Shown here: in pieces, positions 16,317 to 25,037 of the stretch
Numbering within the stretch: position 1 is the first letter of the stretch
Layout: each line of letters opens with the position of its first letter
DNA from: Clostridia bacterium
GTDB lineage: Bacteria; Bacillota; Clostridia; Oscillospirales; CAG-272
Reading direction: 5' to 3'
DNA: 39,247 nucleotides
Assembly (NCBI GenBank): GCA_017411805.1
Contig: JAFQPI010000069.1
Span: 1 to 39,247, forward strand
The notes under the pieces: model-generated
The model's database searches: none
The model's input: the letters and a program-made list of their open reading frames with translations, nothing else
Told to the model about the DNA's origin: nothing
Translations under genes and position numbers: made by a program

Positions 16317-16553
16317 GACAGAGCGCAATACTTCCCTACACTCGGGAAGTATTGACTCTGTCCAAAAATCCGAAGCGGAGCTTCGTATTTTTGAAGCATG
16401 GAGGCAAAAGCTGAAGCTTTTGCATTGAAATGAGGCTCTGCCTCATACTCCGCGAACTTTTGAAAAAGTTCGATCAAAACTTTCCGCTGTTGTTGAAACG
16501 ATGTTTCGCGGTCGCATCTTTCTGTCCACTAACCACTGACCACTGTCCACTAA
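16317..16553. repeat. Large hairpin and degenerate hairpin modules downstream of pyrD
   Basis: GACAGAG...AATACTTCCC pairs with GGGAAGTATT...CTCTGTC across 16317-16362. The sequence after it holds small stems (for example AAAGCTGAAGCTTTTGC, GAACTTTTGAAAAAGTTC) that also occur in the composite repeats near 30,800, 34,600 and 38,600. A tandem array of 7-base CCACTGA/CCACTAA-like units (about 16525-16553) abuts the pyrD stop codon. No gene is seen. Confidence 0.7.
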
Positions 16554-17465
16554 TTACTCCGTCGCGCCGATGATATCGGAAAGGTTCTCGATGCCGTACT
16601 TTTCCATTACGCGGGGGAGGTCGTTGATTATGTCACGGCAGGCGTAGGGGTTGACGAGGTTAGCCGCGCCGACCTCGACTGCGGTTGCGCCCGCGAGCAT
16701 CATCTCGATGACGTCCTCGGCAGTCGAAACGCCGCCCATGCCGACAATGGGGATATTGACCGCGTGCGCCACCTGATAAACCATTCTGACCGCTACGGGG
16801 AAGATCGCGGGACCCGAGAAGCCGCCCATCTTGTTTGCGATGACGGGTCTCTTGGTGCGAAGGTCGATTCTCATTCCGAGAAGGGTGTTGATCAGGCTGA
16901 TGCCGTCCGCACCCGCCTCCTCGCAAGCCTTTGCGATCGCGACGATATCGGTCACGTTGGGCGAGAGCTTGATGATGATCGGCTTTTTGGTCACTTTTCT
17001 TACCGCGCGGGTGACCTCTGCCGCCGCTTCGGGGTTCGTTCCGAAGGACATTCCGCCGCCGTGGACGTTCGGACAGCTTACGTTTACCTCGAACCAGCCG
17101 ATCTGATCGACCGAATCGAGCTTTTCTACGGTGTAGGCGTAGTCCTCGACCGAAAAGCCCGAGATGTTTGCCATAACCTTTTTATTGAACACCTTATAGA
17201 GCTTCGGAAGCTCCTCGGAGATGACCTTATCGACACCGGGATTCTGAAGTCCGACGGCGTTGATCATACCCTGCGTGCACTCCGCGATTCTCGGAGTGGG
17301 GTTGCCGAAGCGGCTGTCCTTTGTCGTTCCCTTGAAAGAGAAGGTACCGAGGCAGTTGATGTCGTAAAGCTCGGCGAACTCATATCCGAAGCCGAAAGTT
17401 CCGCTTGCGGGGATTATCGGGTTGTCGAGCTTGATTCCGCAAAGATTCACGTTCATTTTTCCCAC
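16554..17465 (-). CDS. pyrD: Dihydroorotate dehydrogenase B, catalytic subunit
   Basis: This FMN enzyme oxidises dihydroorotate to orotate. In class 1B it works with PyrK and passes electrons to NAD. NVSCPNVHGGG (Cys131 as likely catalytic base) and the FMN phosphate site IPIVGMGGVSTAEDVIEMM near the C-terminus are clear; NAVGLQNPG lies near residue 70. At 303 residues the size is normal. The start is a GTG overlapping the last 13 bases of pyrK; it is preferred over the in-frame ATG three codons later because an AGGAGG site, inside the end of pyrK, sits seven bases before the GTG. The two subunits are therefore translationally coupled. Confidence 0.95.
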   Translation of the reverse strand: MGKMNVNLCGIKLDNPIIPASGTFGFGYEFAELYDINCLGTFSFKGTTKDSRFGNPTPRIAECTQGMINAVGLQNPGVDKVISEELPKLYKVFNKKVMANISGFSVEDYAYTVEKLDSVDQIGWFEVNVSCPNVHGGGMSFGTNPEAAAEVTRAVRKVTKKPIIIKLSPNVTDIVAIAKACEEAGADGISLINTLLGMRIDLRTKRPVIANKMGGFSGPAIFPVAVRMVYQVAHAVNIPIVGMGGVSTAEDVIEMMLAGATAVEVGAANLVNPYACRDIINDLPRVMEKYGIENLSDIIGATE

Positions 17466-18190
17466 AGTATTTCCTCCTTCTCAAGGATCGGGCCGTCCTT
17501 GCAGATCCTCTTGTAGCCCGTGACCGTCTTGCATGAGCATCCCATGCACGCGCCGAAGCCGCATCCCATGCGCTCCTCAAAGCTGTACTGACCTTTTGCC
17601 TCGGTTGCTCTGTAGAGAGCCTTAAGCATAGGCTCGGGTCCGCAGGTGCATACGTAATCGTAATCGATCGCATCGAGCGCGTTGGTTACAAATCCCTTGA
17701 CGCCTCGGCTTCCGTCAACAGTCGTGACGGTGACCTTGCAGCCAATCTCCTCGAAGAACTCGACGCCGAAGATCTCCTGCGCGGTATTGAAGCCGACGAC
17801 GATCTCAGGTCTCTTGCCGCAAGCAATCAGCTTCTTTGCGAGGTAGTAAAGAGGGGGAACGCCGACGCCTCCGCCGACGAGAAGGGGTTTTTTGCCGACC
17901 TTTTCAAGATTATAGCCGTTGCCGAGACCCGTGAGCACGTCGAGAGGGGTGCCGACGGGGAGGGTGGTCATCTGCTCGGTGCCCTTGCCGACGACCTTAT
18001 ATATAATGGAAAGGATTCCGTCCTCGCAGTCGAATACCGAGATCGGACGGCGCAGATAGAGACCGTCAAGCTGAATGTTGACGAACTGACCCGCCGCGGT
18101 GATATCCGAGGTGTCGCCCGACATTCTCATCAGCCATACGCAATCGGTCAGCGGACGGTTTTCGATGATAGTGAAGATTGATTGTTTCAT
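17453..18190 (-). CDS. pyrK: Dihydroorotate dehydrogenase B, electron-transfer subunit
   Basis: PyrK binds FAD and a [2Fe-2S] cluster and links PyrD to NAD. The FAD motif LRRPISVFD is at about 46-54, the NAD-binding segment LLVGGGVGVPPLYYLAKKL at about 103-121, and the cluster cysteines are C210, C215, C218 and C230 in GCGFGACMGCSC...RIC. The length of 245 residues is typical. It is transcribed just before pyrD with a 13-base overlap. An AAGGG site precedes the ATG. The 441-base gap upstream, toward carB, is occupied by a repeat element and a hairpin terminator. Confidence 0.95.
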   Translation of the reverse strand: MKQSIFTIIENRPLTDCVWLMRMSGDTSDITAAGQFVNIQLDGLYLRRPISVFDCEDGILSIIYKVVGKGTEQMTTLPVGTPLDVLTGLGNGYNLEKVGKKPLLVGGGVGVPPLYYLAKKLIACGKRPEIVVGFNTAQEIFGVEFFEEIGCKVTVTTVDGSRGVKGFVTNALDAIDYDYVCTCGPEPMLKALYRATEAKGQYSFEERMGCGFGACMGCSCKTVTGYKRICKDGPILEKEEILWEK

Positions 18191-18270
18191 AATTTTTCCC
18201 TTGTCGTTTATTCTTGATAAATGTAAATAACCCGTCAGATGTGCACATTAATCATGTACAGTACAGACTA

Positions 18271-18526
18271 TGTCCTCCTCATCCACCGGCGTTCGCCGGT
18301 CCCCCTTCCCCGCTGGGGAAGGCATATTAATAGTCGCGTTTTTACTTTCTAAATATCGTTTAATGCAAATAATATTATGAGGTTTGGATTTTTTAAAACT
18401 TTATCTCTATAATCAATGCTCGCAGTCGCCACGGCGGATCGTAAGATCCGGCTGTTCGCCGTAGGCGAACTATGCCTTCCCCAGCGGGGAAGGGGGACCG
18501 GTGAACGCCGGTGGATGAGGAGGACA
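18271..18526. repeat. MITE-like element with 55-bp terminal inverted repeats between carB and pyrK
   Basis: Bases 18271-18325 and 18472-18526 are inverted copies with one mismatch. The arms start TGTCCTCCTCATCCACCGG and contain the CCCCGCTGGGG palindrome shared with the element at 15913, but a GGCGTTCGCC hairpin replaces the corresponding stem there. The interior (about 145 bases) is AT-rich, differs from the other copies and has no ORF. A TGTACAGTACAGACT flank precedes it; GTACAGACT also precedes two other copies. Confidence 0.85.
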
Positions 18527-18593
18527 TTGGGGATAGCTATGTAAGCAATTGCTTCATTAGGGAAGCAAGACTCGTTTTATCTTTTTGACATTC

Positions 18594-18618
18594 GGGGCGG
18601 ACATATTCTATCCGCCCC
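18594..18618 (-). terminator. Possible terminator after carB
   Basis: GGGGCGGA and TCCGCCCC form an eight-pair GC stem with a nine-base loop, 14 bases past the carB stop codon. On the minus strand only a poor T tract follows, so it may pause or stop transcription partially before pyrK. Confidence 0.5.
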
Positions 18619-18631
18619 TTGGCTGTTTATT

Positions 18632-21600
18632 TTACGAATCGATAGTCGAGATAGTCAGAGTGGTCTCCTCGAGGACGTCGAGAAGCACCCGTACGGTATC
18701 GAGCGAAGTCATGATGGTGACGTTATTCTCTGTCGCGTAGCGGCGGATAAGCGCACCGTCGCTTGCAGAGCCGACCGAGTCGATATCGCGGGTGTTGATT
18801 ACGTACGCGATGTGACCCTGTGCGAGTGCTCTTGCGATCTCGTCGCCGTCCTCCTCAAGCTTCTTCATAACGTGGGTGCGGATGCCGTTTTCCTTGAGGA
18901 ATTTTGCGGTTCCCGAGGTAGCCTCTATATTGAAGCCGAGGTTGTAGAAGCGGCGGATGAGGGGAAGAGCCTCTTCCTTATCCTTGTCCGCGATGGTCGC
19001 GAATACGGTACCGTAATTCTGAAGCTTCATGCCCGAAGCCTGAAGTGCCTTATAGAGTGCGCGGTAGAACTTGTCGTCATATCCGATAGCCTCGCCCGTC
19101 GACTTCATCTCGGGGGAGAGATATGCATCGAGTCCGCGGAGCTTGTTGAAGGAGAATACGGGTACCTTGACGTACCAACGCTTCTTCTCCTCGGGGTAGA
19201 TATCAAAGATTCCCTGCTCCTTGAGTGACTTGCCGAGGATTACCTCGGTTGCAATGTCCGCAAGGCTGTAGCCTGTCGCCTTCGAGAGGAAGGGTACGGT
19301 ACGCGAGGAACGGGGATTGACCTCGATGATATATACGTCGTCGTGCTCGTCAACGATGAACTGAATGTTGTAAAGACCAACGATTCCGATGCCGAGACCG
19401 AGCTTCTTTGCATACTGAAGGATGATGCCCTTGACCTTATCCGAGATCGAGAAGGGGGGATATACGCTGATCGAGTCGCCGCTGTGGACGCCTGTACGCT
19501 CAACGAGCTCCATAATGCCGGGTACGAATACGTTTCTGCCGTCGCAGATGGCGTCGACCTCGACCTCCTTGCCGCTGATGTACTTGTCAACGAGAACGGG
19601 CTTGTCCTCGTCGATCTCAACCGCGGTCTTGAGGTAGGTGCGGAGCTGTTCCTCGTTACCTACGATCTGCATGGCTCTGCCGCCGAGAACGAAGGAGGGA
19701 CGAACAAGTACGGGATATCCGATCTCTGCCGCAGCCGCAAGACCGTCCTCTATCTTAGTAACTGCCTTACCCTTTGCGCGGGGGATATTCAGCTCGTTAA
19801 GAAGATTTTCGAAAGCGTTTCTGTCCTCTGCGCGGTCGATAGCGGCGCAATCGGTGCCGATGATCTTGACGCCGAGATCGTCGAGCGGCTGTGCGAGGTT
19901 GATCGCGGTCTGTCCGCCGAGGGATGCGATAACGCCCTCGGGCTTCTCAAACTCGATGATGTTCATAACGTCCTCGGGAGTGAGGGGCTCGAAATAGAGC
20001 TTGTCCGCGGTGGTATAGTCGGTCGAAACCGTCTCGGGGTTGTTGTTGATGATGATAGCCTCGTAGCCCGCCTTCTTGATGGTCATTACGGCGTGAACGG
20101 TCGAGTAGTCGAACTCAACGCCCTGACCGATTCTGATCGGACCCGCGCCGAGAACGACGATCTTCTTCTTATCGGTGAGGATCGAGGCATTCTCTCCCGT
20201 GTAGGAGGAGTAAAAATAGGGGATATACGCGCCTGTGTGGCAGGTATCAACCATTCTGAATACGGGGAAAAGGTTATGCTCCTTGCGGAAGTTGAATACG
20301 TCAATTTCCGTGCACTTCCACATTCTTGCAACGTACTTATCCGAGAAGCCCATCTTCTTTGCTGCTCTGAGTGTCTCAAGCTCGAATGCGTGAGCCTTGA
20401 GGGTCTCCTCCATATCGACGATGTTCTTGATCGCCTCGAGGAAGAAGGGAGTGATCTGAGTAATTTCGTGTACCTTTTCAACCGTGATGCCGCGTGCGAG
20501 AAGCTCTGCGATAGCAAAGATGTTGTCGTCGCGGAAGGTGGAGATATATTCGAGAATCTCATCGTTCGACATATTATCGAACTTGGGATGATATACGTGG
20601 TGTACGCCGACCTCAAGCGAGCGCATGCCCTTAAGGAGACATTCCTCAAGATTCGATCCGATGCCCATGACCTCGCCCGTTGCCTTCATCTGAGTTCCGA
20701 GCTGATTCGATGCCGTTGTGAACTTATCGAAGGGGAAGCGGGGGAGCTTTGCGATGACGTAATCGAGCTCGGGCTCGAATGCGGCGTTGGTATTTGCGAT
20801 CTTGATCTCCTCGAGCGACATACCGACCGCGATCTTTGCGGTAACTCTTGCAATGGGGTAACCCGAAGCCTTGGATGCGAGTGCCGAAGAACGGGAAACT
20901 CTGGGGTTGACCTCGATGAGGTAGTATTCGCTTGAATGTGGGTTGAGCGCGAACTGTACGTTACAGCCGCCCTCGATCTTGAGCTCCTTGATCAGCTTGA
21001 TAGCCGAATCGTTGAGCATCTTCTTATCGTGATCCGAGAGGGTCATAATGGGAGCGACAACGAGAGAGTCGCCGGTATGAACGCCGACGGGGTCGATGTT
21101 CTCCATGCCGCAGATGGTGATGGCGTGGTCGTTCGAGTCACGCATAACCTCAAACTCGATCTCCTTATATCCCTTGACGCTCTTCTCGATGAGAACCTGA
21201 TGTACGGGAGAAAGACGGAAGGCATTTGTGCCGATCTCGATAAGCTCCGCCTCATTGTAAGCAAATCCGCCGCCCGTGCCGCCGAGGGTGAACGCGGGAC
21301 GGAGTACTACGGGATAACCGATGCGCTTCGCCGCTGCCTTTGCCTCTTCAAGATCGTAGGTGATCTCGGAGGGGATTACGGGCTCGCCGATCGACTGGCA
21401 AAGCTCCTTGAAGAGCTCGCGGTCCTCGGCGCGTTCGATAGATTCGCTCGAGGTTCCGAGAAGCTCGACTCGGCACTCCTTGAGAACGCCCTTCTTTTCA
21501 AGCTGCATTGCGAGGTTGAGACCCGTCTGTCCGCCGATTCCGGGAAGGATCGCGTCGGGACGCTCATAGCGGAGGATCTTTGCGATATATTCAAGTGTAA

Positions 21601-21805
21601 GCGGCTCCATGTAGACCTTGTCCGCGATGGTGGTGTCGGTCATGATGGTTGCGGGGTTGGAGTTTACGAGAACTACCTCGTAGCCCTCTTCCTTGAGCGC
21701 GAGACACGCCTGCGTGCCCGCATAGTCAAACTCCGCCGCCTGACCGATTACGATGGGTCCCGAGCCGATGATGAGAATCTTCTTCAGATCTGTTCTTTTT
21801 GCCAT
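18632..21805 (-). CDS. carB: Carbamoyl phosphate synthase large subunit
   Basis: CarB makes carbamoyl phosphate from bicarbonate, ammonia and two ATP, the first step of pyrimidine synthesis. The 1057-residue protein begins MAKRTDLKKILIIGSGPIVI and shows the duplicated carboxyphosphate and carbamate halves (GSGPIVIGQAAEFDYAG at the start and GAGPIRIGQGVEFDYS mid-protein), each with ATP-grasp signatures (VEVNPRVSRSSALASKA and IEVNPRSSRTVPFLSKA), and a C-terminal MGS-like allosteric domain (NLGFNIEATSGTAKFLKENG). The frame is open 41 codons further upstream, through a repeat, but the start at 21805 has an AGAGG site and matches the family. The usual partner carA, the glutaminase subunit, is not in the window. 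Confidence 0.95.
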   Translation of the reverse strand: MAKRTDLKKILIIGSGPIVIGQAAEFDYAGTQACLALKEEGYEVVLVNSNPATIMTDTTIADKVYMEPLTLEYIAKILRYERPDAILPGIGGQTGLNLAMQLEKKGVLKECRVELLGTSSESIERAEDRELFKELCQSIGEPVIPSEITYDLEEAKAAAKRIGYPVVLRPAFTLGGTGGGFAYNEAELIEIGTNAFRLSPVHQVLIEKSVKGYKEIEFEVMRDSNDHAITICGMENIDPVGVHTGDSLVVAPIMTLSDHDKKMLNDSAIKLIKELKIEGGCNVQFALNPHSSEYYLIEVNPRVSRSSALASKASGYPIARVTAKIAVGMSLEEIKIANTNAAFEPELDYVIAKLPRFPFDKFTTASNQLGTQMKATGEVMGIGSNLEECLLKGMRSLEVGVHHVYHPKFDNMSNDEILEYISTFRDDNIFAIAELLARGITVEKVHEITQITPFFLEAIKNIVDMEETLKAHAFELETLRAAKKMGFSDKYVARMWKCTEIDVFNFRKEHNLFPVFRMVDTCHTGAYIPYFYSSYTGENASILTDKKKIVVLGAGPIRIGQGVEFDYSTVHAVMTIKKAGYEAIIINNNPETVSTDYTTADKLYFEPLTPEDVMNIIEFEKPEGVIASLGGQTAINLAQPLDDLGVKIIGTDCAAIDRAEDRNAFENLLNELNIPRAKGKAVTKIEDGLAAAAEIGYPVLVRPSFVLGGRAMQIVGNEEQLRTYLKTAVEIDEDKPVLVDKYISGKEVEVDAICDGRNVFVPGIMELVERTGVHSGDSISVYPPFSISDKVKGIILQYAKKLGLGIGIVGLYNIQFIVDEHDDVYIIEVNPRSSRTVPFLSKATGYSLADIATEVILGKSLKEQGIFDIYPEEKKRWYVKVPVFSFNKLRGLDAYLSPEMKSTGEAIGYDDKFYRALYKALQASGMKLQNYGTVFATIADKDKEEALPLIRRFYNLGFNIEATSGTAKFLKENGIRTHVMKKLEEDGDEIARALAQGHIAYVINTRDIDSVGSASDGALIRRYATENNVTIMTSLDTVRVLLDVLEETTLTISTIDS

Positions 21806-21856
21806 GTTTCTACCTCTTTCTATTTTCAGTTCATTGTATTTCATTACGGTTAGCAT

Positions 21857-22046
21857 CTCTCCCTCCACCGTGGGCAAGCCACGGTCCCCCTCCCTCCTCA
21901 GAGGGAGGCAAGAAGTTTGTGCGAACATACCGCACAGAGGTATTAATATAGTAACTATATAAAAATTAGAAACGCTATGTTAGCACTCTCAACCTTGGCT
22001 CCCTCTGAGGAGGGAGCTGTCACGCTTATGCGTGACTGAGGGAGAG
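21857..22046. repeat. Hairpin element with CTCTCCCTC ends between pyrC and carB
   Basis: The ends CTCTCCCTC (21857-) and GAGGGAGAG (-22046) are inverted, and each arm closes with a CTCCTCAGAGGGAG palindrome. The arms differ in the middle: one holds ACCGTGG/CCACGGT, the other GTCACGC/GCGTGAC. A short AT-rich interior of about 85 bases has no gene. The GTCACGC form is common in gut Clostridia as I remember it. Confidence 0.8.
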
Positions 22047-22055
22047 ATAATAAAA

Positions 22056-22118
22056 TCGGAAAATTTTCGCCTTAGCGAAAATTCACCTTAACTCTGCACT
22101 CTGCACTCTGCACTTTCC
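22056..22118. repeat. Hairpin plus CTCTGCA heptads running into the end of pyrC
   Basis: A GAAAATTTTCGCC/GGCGAAAATTC-type hairpin (about 22058-22084) is followed by tandem 7-base units CTCTGCA from about 22091 to 22113. The units include the pyrC stop codon and code its last residues. Confidence 0.8.
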
Positions 22119-23305
22119 CAAACAACTCTGCCTCCGCAAACCGTCAAGAGATTCTTGCCGATCAGCTTTTCGCCCAAAATCGGCGTTGCTTTACCCTGCG
22201 ACTGAATGAAGTCCTCGTCAACCGTGATCTCCGCGTCGAGATCCCAGATCGAGAAAGACTTACCGAGGGGGAGACCGAATCTCTTTCTCGGATTGGTGGA
22301 AAGACAATCTATAAGCTTTTCGAGCGGGATGATTCCCGTCTTGACGAGCTTTGTGTACATCCATGGGAACGCGAAGTCGAGTCCGACGATACCGAAGGGG
22401 CTGCCCTCGAGTCCGCGGCTCTTCTCTTCCGCCGAGTGGGGCGCGTGGTCGGTTGCTATCATCTCGAGAGTTCCGTCGAGGATTCCCTCCAAGAGAGCCT
22501 CACGGTCGGAAGCCGCGCGGAGCGGCGGATTCATCTTGAATCTTCCTTCCTCGCGAAGGTCGGAGTCATCCATTATAAGATAATGCGGTCCCGTCTCGCC
22601 CGAAACGTCAAGTCCGCTCTTTTTTGCCTGACGGAGGAGCTCAACGCTCTCCTTTGCCGAAATATGGCAGACGTGATAAGCACATCCGGTCTTGGCAACC
22701 AGCTCAAGATCGCGCGCGATCTGCGCATACTCGCTCTCGGAGCAGATTCCGCGGTGACCGTGTGCACGCGCGTACTCGCCGTCGTGGATATAACCGCCTC
22801 GCAGAAGCGAATTTACCTCGCAATGAGCAACGATCAGCTTGCCGAGCGACTTTGCCGTCCTCATCGCGTCTTCCATCATCGCGTTGCTCTGAACTCCGCG
22901 TCCGTCGTCCGAAAAGGCAACGACGTCGGGTGCCATTCCCGCAAGATCGGCAAGCTCCTCGCCCTTTTCGCCAACTGTGATCGCACCGTAGGGAATGACC
23001 TCGACCGATGCGTCGCGCTTGATTATATCGAGCTGGAGTGCGAGATTTTCAACACTGTCGGGCACGGGATTCAGATTCGGCATCGTGCAAACGGTAGTGT
23101 AACCGCCGTGCGCCGCCGCGAGCGAACCGCTCTTTACCGTCTCTTTATATGAAAAACCCGGCTCACGGAAATGCACATGCACGTCACAAAAGCCGGGAAA
23201 AACAGCGATATTATCCTTATCGGAAAAATCGGAAACAGCAACACCACCGTCGATCAGAGAAGGATCAACGGGACCCATGAATTTTACCTTGCCGAAACAC
23301 TTCAT
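22088..23305 (-). CDS. pyrC: Dihydroorotase (class I)
   Basis: Dihydroorotase closes carbamoyl aspartate to dihydroorotate, the third step. The metal motif DVHVHFREPG (His43, His45) and ATDHAPH (Asp286, His287, His290) mark a class I enzyme, and VAHCE and YHVCHIS carry further metal histidines. The length of 405 residues is slightly under the usual 420-430. The last eight residues (SAECRVQS) are coded by the CTCTGCA heptad repeat, so the natural end has been replaced or extended by repeat sequence. A GGAGG site eight bases before the ATG and a consensus promoter 34 bases upstream make it the first gene of the pyrimidine cluster, divergent from purE. Confidence 0.95.
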   Translation of the reverse strand: MKCFGKVKFMGPVDPSLIDGGVAVSDFSDKDNIAVFPGFCDVHVHFREPGFSYKETVKSGSLAAAHGGYTTVCTMPNLNPVPDSVENLALQLDIIKRDASVEVIPYGAITVGEKGEELADLAGMAPDVVAFSDDGRGVQSNAMMEDAMRTAKSLGKLIVAHCEVNSLLRGGYIHDGEYARAHGHRGICSESEYAQIARDLELVAKTGCAYHVCHISAKESVELLRQAKKSGLDVSGETGPHYLIMDDSDLREEGRFKMNPPLRAASDREALLEGILDGTLEMIATDHAPHSAEEKSRGLEGSPFGIVGLDFAFPWMYTKLVKTGIIPLEKLIDCLSTNPRKRFGLPLGKSFSIWDLDAEITVDEDFIQSQGKATPILGEKLIGKNLLTVCGGRVVWESAECRVQS

Positions 23306-23339
23306 CAGTCTGCCTCCAAAACATATTTACTATCATAAT

Positions 23340-23368
23340 ATTATATCTTATTTTTTACTTTTAGTCAA
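23340..23368 (-). promoter_or_regulatory. Sigma-A promoter of pyrC and the pyrimidine cluster
   Basis: On the minus strand TTGACT (23368-23363), a 17-base spacer and a perfect TATAAT (23345-23340) lie upstream of pyrC. The expected leader is under 30 bases, too short for a PyrR-type attenuator, so control would have to act at the promoter or elsewhere. Confidence 0.8.
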
Positions 23369-23395
23369 GAGGAAAATCAAAGATTTTTGCCTCTT
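23367..23395. promoter_or_regulatory. Palindrome overlapping the pyrC -35 box (possible operator)
   Basis: AAGAGG (23367-23372) and CCTCTT (23390-23395) bracket AAAATC and GATTTT inner arms with one extra base pair of asymmetry. It touches the pyrC -35 hexamer and lies about 88 bases upstream of the purE -35, a fitting place for a repressor of one or both operons. No known operator consensus is recognised. Confidence 0.35.
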
Positions 23396-23482
23396 TTGCC
23401 GAATTGGCACTTTTACCATAGAAGATTAGAAAACAGGCTTAAAATTTGTCGCGCGGCAGCAGTCATTTGTATATTTTTTCGC

Positions 23483-23511
23483 TTGACTTTGGAGCTTTTA
23501 TGTAGTATAAT
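23483..23511 (+). promoter_or_regulatory. Sigma-A promoter of purE and the purine cluster
   Basis: TTGACT (23483-23488), 17 bases, and TATAAT (23506-23511) precede purE; the leader is about 30 bases with a GTGAGGT ribosome site. No room exists for a riboswitch in the leader. Confidence 0.85.
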
Positions 23512-23547
23512 TAAATATATATTTTTTATTTTTTAGTGAGGTAAAAA

Positions 23548-24042
23548 ATGAAGTACAAAGTCGGTATCGTTATGGGAAGCGACAGCGATCTTCCCGTTAT
23601 CGAAAAAGCAACGAATACCCTCAGTGCGCTCGGCATCGGATTCGAAGTGCACGTGTATTCTGCGCACCGCACCCCCGTCGAGGCGGCAGAGTATGCCCAG
23701 ACTGCCGAGGAGCGCGGAATAGGTGTCATCATCGCGGCTGCGGGAATGGCTGCGCACCTTGCGGGAGCCCTGGCGGCACGCACTACCCTGCCCGTTATCG
23801 GAATCCCCTGTAAATCTACAAATTTAGGCGGCATTGAAGCCCTTCTGTCCACAGTACAGATGCCCGGAGGTATCCCTGTAGCTACTGTTGCGATCGACGG
23901 AGGCGTCAATGCCGCTTTGCTTGCCGCAGAGATCCTCGCACTCTCCGACCCCGAGCTCGCAGAAAAGCTCAAGGCGCACAGACAGGCGCAGTACGAAGGA
24001 GTTATTGCTAAAGATAAAGCGATAGCAGAGAGATTCAATTGA
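23548..24042 (+). CDS. purE: N5-carboxyaminoimidazole ribonucleotide mutase
   Basis: PurE forms CAIR, the carboxylated intermediate of step six of IMP synthesis. The substrate-binding motifs GSDSDLPV (residues 10-17) and YSAHRTP (37-43) and the later [17 protein letters not shown] segment match class I PurE, which uses the product of PurK. No purK is in the window, so that gene is either elsewhere or dispensable at high CO2. The 164-residue length is normal. It is the first gene of the purine cluster, read from a consensus promoter. A 300-base repeat-filled gap separates it from purC. Confidence 0.95.
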   Translation: MKYKVGIVMGSDSDLPVIEKATNTLSALGIGFEVHVYSAHRTPVEAAEYAQTAEERGIGVIIAAAGMAAHLAGALAARTTLPVIGIPCKSTNLGGIEALLSTVQMPGGIPVATVAIDGGVNAALLAAEILALSDPELAEKLKAHRQAQYEGVIAKDKAIAERFN

Positions 24043-24057
24043 GCGGAAAATTGAATG

Positions 24058-24252
24058 AAAAATGCAAAATGCAAAATGCAGAATGCAGAATGCAGAATGC
24101 AAAATAAAGGAAGATTTCCGCCGCCGTTGGCACGGAAATCACTTAAATAAATTAATTTTGCTCTGACACTCCACAGCTTTGCATTTAACTCCGTTTTTAA
24201 TTAAAATGCTTTTCGCATAGCGAAAAGCTACCGAATTTTGCATTTTGCATGC
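24058..24252. repeat. Heptad-bounded repeat between purE and purC
   Basis: Tandem TGCAAAA/TGCAGAA units run from about 24058 to 24107, followed by a GATTTCCG/CGGAAATC hairpin (24113-24140), a spacer, a GCTTTTCGcatagCGAAAAGC hairpin (24209-24229) and inverted TTTTGCA units (about 24236-24252). A GCTCCGCttGCGGAGC palindrome follows. The rest of the gap to purC holds only its GGGAGA ribosome site. Confidence 0.85.
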
Positions 24253-24341
24253 TCCGCTTGCGGAGCAGTGAATTCTTGCATTTGCACCGCAAAGCTTCAC
24301 CAAGAAAACAAAATTTCATCTAAATAAAGGGAGAACAAAAA

Positions 24342-25028
24342 ATGGCAAACAATCTCGTTTACACAGGAAAAACCAAGGACGTATTCGCGCTTGAGAACGG
24401 CAACTACCTTCTCAAGTTCAAGGACGACTGCACCGGCAAGGACGGCGTTTTCGATCCCGGAGAAAACTCGGTAGGTCTCACCATTGAGGGCGTCGGCGAC
24501 GTCAACCTCCGTATGTCCATCTACTACTTCGAAAAGATCAACGCCGCAGGCATCAAGACCCACTATATCTCCGCAGATCTCGCTAACACCACTATGGAAG
24601 TCGTTCCCGTCAAGCCATTCGGCAAGGGACTTGAGGTCATCTGCCGCAACAAGGCTGTCGGCTCCTTCCTCCGCCGCTACTCCGACTACATCGAAGAGGG
24701 CGCAGACCTTCCCTCCTACGTTGAAATGACTTTTAAGAACGACGCTAAAGGCGATCCTCTTGTAACAAAAGAGGGACTTGTTGTTCTCGGCGTTATGACC
24801 GACGAGCAGTACGACGCTATGGCTGATATGACCCGCAAGATCACGAAGATCATCTCCGACGATCTCGCTGAGCGCGGACTTGTTCTCTACGACATCAAGT
24901 TTGAGTACGGCTACAATGCAGACGGCGAAGTCATCCTCATCGACGAGATCGCATCGGGTAATATGCGCGTTTACAAGGACGGCGAATATATCGATCCCAT
25001 GACCCTCTCGAAGCTCTTCTTCGCATAA
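24342..25028 (+). CDS. purC: Phosphoribosylaminoimidazole-succinocarboxamide synthase
   Basis: PurC (SAICAR synthetase) joins aspartate to CAIR using ATP, step seven of IMP synthesis. The N-terminal [20 protein letters not shown] strand pair, [16 protein letters not shown] near residues 105-120, and the signature [22 protein letters not shown] are typical. At 228 residues it is a standard short bacterial form. A GGGAGA site precedes the ATG. The stop codon lies nine bases before the purF start, so the two are read together and probably translationally linked. Confidence 0.95.
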   Translation: MANNLVYTGKTKDVFALENGNYLLKFKDDCTGKDGVFDPGENSVGLTIEGVGDVNLRMSIYYFEKINAAGIKTHYISADLANTTMEVVPVKPFGKGLEVICRNKAVGSFLRRYSDYIEEGADLPSYVEMTFKNDAKGDPLVTKEGLVVLGVMTDEQYDAMADMTRKITKIISDDLAERGLVLYDIKFEYGYNADGEVILIDEIASGNMRVYKDGEYIDPMTLSKLFFA

Positions 25029-25037
25029 GAGATATAG

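Noticed and set aside
19343-21853. Long plus-strand open frames of 530 and 305 codons
   Set aside because: Both are antisense to carB, which has complete family motifs; the frames are by-products of its codon bias.
24058-24107. Possible CRISPR array from the regular repeats
   Set aside because: The units are 7 bases in direct tandem without spacers, and no cas gene is present.
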